Shown here piece by piece: positions 61,404 to 64,000 of a stretch of 64,000 nt of DNA (the stretch's first letter is position 1; every line of letters starts with the position of its first letter). This DNA comes from Pseudomonas sp. ADAK13 (GTDB lineage Bacteria; Pseudomonadota; Gammaproteobacteria; Pseudomonadales; Pseudomonadaceae), in NCBI RefSeq assembly GCF_012935715.1, contig NZ_CP052860.1, positions 3,844,001 to 3,908,000 on the forward strand, read 5' to 3'. The notes below the pieces were generated by a model that was not told where the DNA came from, ran no database searches, and saw only the letters and a list, made by a program, of their open reading frames with translations. The position numbers and the translations under genes were made by a program.

Positions 61404-62693
61404 TCAGAACTTGTACGTCACACCCAGGCCGAAACCGTTGGCGCTGTTTTCGTACTTGGCGTTGTAGGACTGGCCCAGTGCGTTAGAGCGTGCAACTTTG
61501 ACCGGTTCTTCCTTGAGGTAGGAGTAAGCCAGGTCGATGGTCATGTTCGGCATTACGTCGTAGCCCAGGCCGAGGCTGAAGATCGTCCGGTCACCGGTAG
61601 GGATGCGCGGCGAGCGATCAGTGTTGTTGGTCGGCGATTGGTCGAACGTCAGGCCGGTACGCAGTACCACCTGCTTGGTCACACGGTACGAAGTACCCAG
61701 GGCGTAGGCCCAGGTATCGTGCCAGTTCTGCTCTTCCTTGATGCTGCCGACAATTTGCGGAGCCAAGGCACCGCTGCCCGCGGCGGCCGAGACGCCTTCG
61801 TTATTGACGGTGATGTCTTTCAGTCGGCTCCAGCGCGTCCAGGTTGCGCCCGCATAGAGTTTCCAGGCGTCGCTCAAGTCTTGAGTAACGGACAGGTCCC
61901 AGGATTCAGGCGTGTCGATCTTCAGCGAGGCGTCGTAGCGGCCGTTGTTCAAGAGACTGGCAGGAACGTTGGTCCCTTTGGTCACTTCGGTATGGCCTTC
62001 GAGCTTGTACTTCACTTTCGAGTGGTAGGTCAGGCCCACACGAGTGGTGTCAGTGGCTTGTACCAGCAGGCCGGCGTTGAAGCCTAGCGCGGTGTCGTCA
62101 CCCTTGATCTTGATGTTGTTGGAGCCGGTACCCGCGATTGGCAGGTTGATGTCGGACTCAAGCGTACCGGAGATACGGTTGATAGTCGGACCAAAACCAA
62201 TGGAAACCCGGTCGTTGAAGGCATAGCTGACGGTTGGCTGGAAGGTGATGACCTTCACTTCGCTCTTACTGCCGAATGCTTTGCCCTGGAAGCCATTTTC
62301 GTAATCAGTCACCAGGCCAAATGGTGCATAGACGCCGAAACCGACAGCCCATTGCTCATTGAGTTTATTGGTGTAGAAACCGAAAGGAACGGCAGTGAAA
62401 GGCACCATGTCGCCTTTGTTGCTGCCGCTGGAGCGGCCACTGACATCTTTGATATTGGTGGAGGCATCGATCGCTGCAACACCACCTGTAACTTGCTGGC
62501 CTTCGAGGCGAGCCATACCGGCAGGGTTACCATAAACGGTGCTTGCGTTATAGGCAGATGAAGAACGTCCCGCAAAACCGGTACCCATCCCGGCAACGTC
62601 CTGTTCGTTGAGGGCGAAGCCGCTCGCGAACACGTGGGAAGAGGCCATTGCAACGGCGAGGCTAAGTGTCGTCTTGAGCATTACTTTTTTCAT
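61404..62693 (-). CDS. FadL/OmpP1/TodX-family outer membrane protein
   Basis: This 429-residue barrel protein has a signal peptide (cleavage near VFASG, residue 24), the N-terminal hatch SGFALNEQDVAGMGTGFAG with the later NPAGM motif (VYGNPAGMARL), and a C-terminal Phe (GVTYKF). Family members let long-chain fatty acids or other hydrophobic compounds cross the outer membrane. PA1288 (ExFadLO) stands in this position in PAO1. Single gene, sharing a terminator with the peroxidase gene. Confidence 0.92.
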   Translation of the reverse strand: MKKVMLKTTLSLAVAMASSHVFASGFALNEQDVAGMGTGFAGRSSSAYNASTVYGNPAGMARLEGQQVTGGVAAIDASTNIKDVSGRSSGSNKGDMVPFTAVPFGFYTNKLNEQWAVGFGVYAPFGLVTDYENGFQGKAFGSKSEVKVITFQPTVSYAFNDRVSIGFGPTINRISGTLESDINLPIAGTGSNNIKIKGDDTALGFNAGLLVQATDTTRVGLTYHSKVKYKLEGHTEVTKGTNVPASLLNNGRYDASLKIDTPESWDLSVTQDLSDAWKLYAGATWTRWSRLKDITVNNEGVSAAAGSGALAPQIVGSIKEEQNWHDTWAYALGTSYRVTKQVVLRTGLTFDQSPTNNTDRSPRIPTGDRTIFSLGLGYDVMPNMTIDLAYSYLKEEPVKVARSNALGQSYNAKYENSANGFGLGVTYKF

Positions 62694-62839
62694 TATTAGA
62701 ACTCCGTGGTGATCACCGCTGCGGAAAGTAACAATAAATTTATGTTTGCGCTATAGGCTGAAACATAGGAGATAGAGCGGTTTTGTAGGACAATCCGACC
62801 AAAATCAACGTTTTTAGCCGAATCTTGCAAATCGCCCGG

Positions 62840-63322
62840 TCAACAGGCGACGTGATTCATGGGTGAAACACAGGTTTGCCAGGCCTGAGTGAAATCCCGA
62901 AGTCGGCCCTGGGGGTGAAATATTTCTTTCCAGATGCGCGCCATGGCCAAAACATCGTCGGGTGGCGGCAGGGCAGGGCGGTGTTGTTCCACCAGCAGCC
63001 AGGCGATGGCGGTGGCGTAACGCAGGTTGACCGTCAGCTCCAGCTGCGGCCCGCTGAGGAACGCGTGCTGGCTGGCGAGGCCACGAACCAGGCTGGCGCG
63101 CTCGGGGTCGAGCGCCAGGTAGTCGTCCCACAAGGCGCGGTGGCGCGGTTCGGTAATGCTGTAGAGGCCATGGCCGCGGCGGTCGTGCAGGGCTGAACCG
63201 AGCGCCGACTGGCTGGCAGCGATGCCCAGCAGCAGGGATTCGGCAGTCGGGTTATGGCGACCCAGATACAGCAGGGTGGGCCGGATCACATAACGACACA
63301 ATTCGCTGGCGGCGATGCCCAT
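62840..63322 (-). CDS. Conserved protein of unknown function (PA1289-like position)
   Basis: This 160-residue, largely helical protein begins MGIAASELCRYVIRPTLLYLG and has no signal peptide, membrane helix or motif that I recognise. Tryptophans and a TAWQTC-like end are notable. A weak GAGGC ribosome site precedes the ATG. It lies 146 bp upstream of the FadL gene on the same strand. Confidence 0.65.
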   Translation of the reverse strand: MGIAASELCRYVIRPTLLYLGRHNPTAESLLLGIAASQSALGSALHDRRGHGLYSITEPRHRALWDDYLALDPERASLVRGLASQHAFLSGPQLELTVNLRYATAIAWLLVEQHRPALPPPDDVLAMARIWKEIFHPQGRLRDFTQAWQTCVSPMNHVAC

Positions 63323-63588
63323 AAAAGCCTCAATCCATGAAATTGGTCGGCGATACCTGAGAGGGGGGCTTGGCAGCAGTGAATCGGATCTCAGGCTCGC
63401 CGGAAGCGGATCATGCCGCTTGAGTTGAAGTGTAGTGTCATAGTTACGACGTAAAGGACTGTTTTTAAAATATTTTCATCATTTAGTTATATCGTTTATA
63501 TCAATTTAAACTTAGCGCGACTGAATTTCAGGCAATAAAAAACCCCGGGTTTTAACCGGGGTTTTTGTGTTTCAGCGATCCGGGTCGA
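63323..63588. other. AT-rich gap with terminator
   Basis: This 266-bp gap holds the terminator at 63538-63566 and an AT-rich segment (about 63440-63540) upstream of the 62840-63322 gene. No coding frame or RNA is recognised. Confidence 0.5.
63538..63566. terminator. Terminator downstream of the 74-residue gene
   Basis: AAAAACCCCGG (63538-63548) pairs with CCGGGGTTTTT (63556-63566) around a 7-base loop. A and T runs on both sides allow use in both directions. Confidence 0.92.
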
Positions 63589-63813
63589 TCAGGCAACCAG
63601 TGCCTGGCGAGTACGATCGATCACGGCCTGCAGCGGTTCTGCGCTGGAGTATTGATCGGGGTACAGGCGTTCGCTGTGACGAGCGATGCCGTGTTCGTTG
63701 ACCAGGGTAAAGCTGAAGCAGCCTTTGCGAGCGGCCATGATCAGGCAGTTCATTGGTGCAAAAGCGTTGGTGAGGGTGCGAATGGCATCCTGAGTGTGGA
63801 TTTGAGTGGACAT
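63589..63813 (-). CDS. Small conserved protein, function unknown
   Basis: This 74-residue protein (MSTQIHTQDAIRTLTNAFAP...) has an N-terminal helix, a beta hairpin with CFSFTLVNEHGIARHSER and a C-terminal helix. The layout recalls small Pseudomonas-restricted families such as DUF1652, but I am not sure. It is leftward, ends at the terminator 63538-63566, and has its promoter within the last 190 bp of the window. Confidence 0.6.
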   Translation of the reverse strand: MSTQIHTQDAIRTLTNAFAPMNCLIMAARKGCFSFTLVNEHGIARHSERLYPDQYSSAEPLQAVIDRTRQALVA

Positions 63814-64000
63814 ATTATTGGTGTTCCTACAAATGACACGGTTAAGAACCGTGCAACGTTAAAACGTTCCAGTGACGCTGATCACCATTGATCAAGCGAA
63901 GAACCCGACTGGAACAAAGCAGCCAGTTTGAAGCGCTATTAAGTTGGCGCGCTTGGGCTGGCAGGTAGGTACTTAGGAGGGCAGGCAACACAACAGGGGC

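Overview
The window is chromosomal DNA of a fluorescent Pseudomonas (P. fluorescens group, by my reading). GC is high. Many gene blocks keep the order I remember from P. aeruginosa PAO1, and the intergenic repeats are the GTAGGAGCnGGCTTGCnnGCGA type of REP element typical of this group. I see no tRNA or rRNA gene, CRISPR array, insertion sequence, prophage or integrase. The genes read as intact core and near-core functions; the first gene is cut by the window edge.

Layout. 1-4.2 kb: the end of a beta-ketoacyl-ACP synthase III gene, an ECF sigma/anti-sigma pair, a phosphate-selective porin and a DUF482 acyltransferase. 4.2-9.4 kb (minus strand): aquaporin Z, then an apparent operon of LysR regulator, alpha/beta hydrolase, periplasmic cyclophilin and ABC exporter. 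9.4-16.4 kb: a small secreted protein, an azoreductase, a DMT exporter convergent with a LysR gene, an isochorismatase-like hydrolase, an MscS-type channel, a SrmB-like RNA helicase and a small secreted protein. 16.5-24.7 kb: small conserved proteins, a DUF6279 lipoprotein, a TorF-like porin, a CvfB-like S1 protein, an NCS1 permease, an MFS transporter, a LysR regulator and a 40-residue PA1414-family protein. 25.1-27.3 kb: an AT-richer orphan gene for an unfamiliar 699-residue protein with an NAD-binding and an FAD-binding half. 27.3-32.9 kb: a guanidinobutyrate module (two transporters, a SnoaL-like protein, gbuA, divergent gbuR).

32.9-47.7 kb: housekeeping and stress genes: tapT, then cysM-rlmD-relA-mazG tightly packed, DUF2058, a DUF3108 protein, purN-purM, DUF2066, an AI-2E family permease, hda and two NlpC/P60 lipoproteins. 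47.7-49.0 kb: a sorbosone-dehydrogenase-like lipoprotein. 49.2-58.9 kb: a cobalamin riboswitch followed by cobO-cobB-bluB-cbiB-cobC-cobQ, a 600-bp inverted-repeat/REP island, then cobP-cobT-alpha-ribazole phosphatase-cobS. Together these cover adenosylation, a,c-diamide synthesis, DMB synthesis and nucleotide-loop assembly. 58.9-64 kb: a MarR/MFS pair with matching palindromic operators and an unlisted 39-residue membrane peptide, a periplasmic glutathione peroxidase, a FadL-like porin and two small proteins of unknown function.

The observations most worth following are the two-domain orphan oxidoreductase, REP elements read as the C-terminal codons of two genes (cobB and an NCS1 permease), the inverted-repeat island splitting the cob genes, and the paired MarR operators. 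None of these is proof of a new system.
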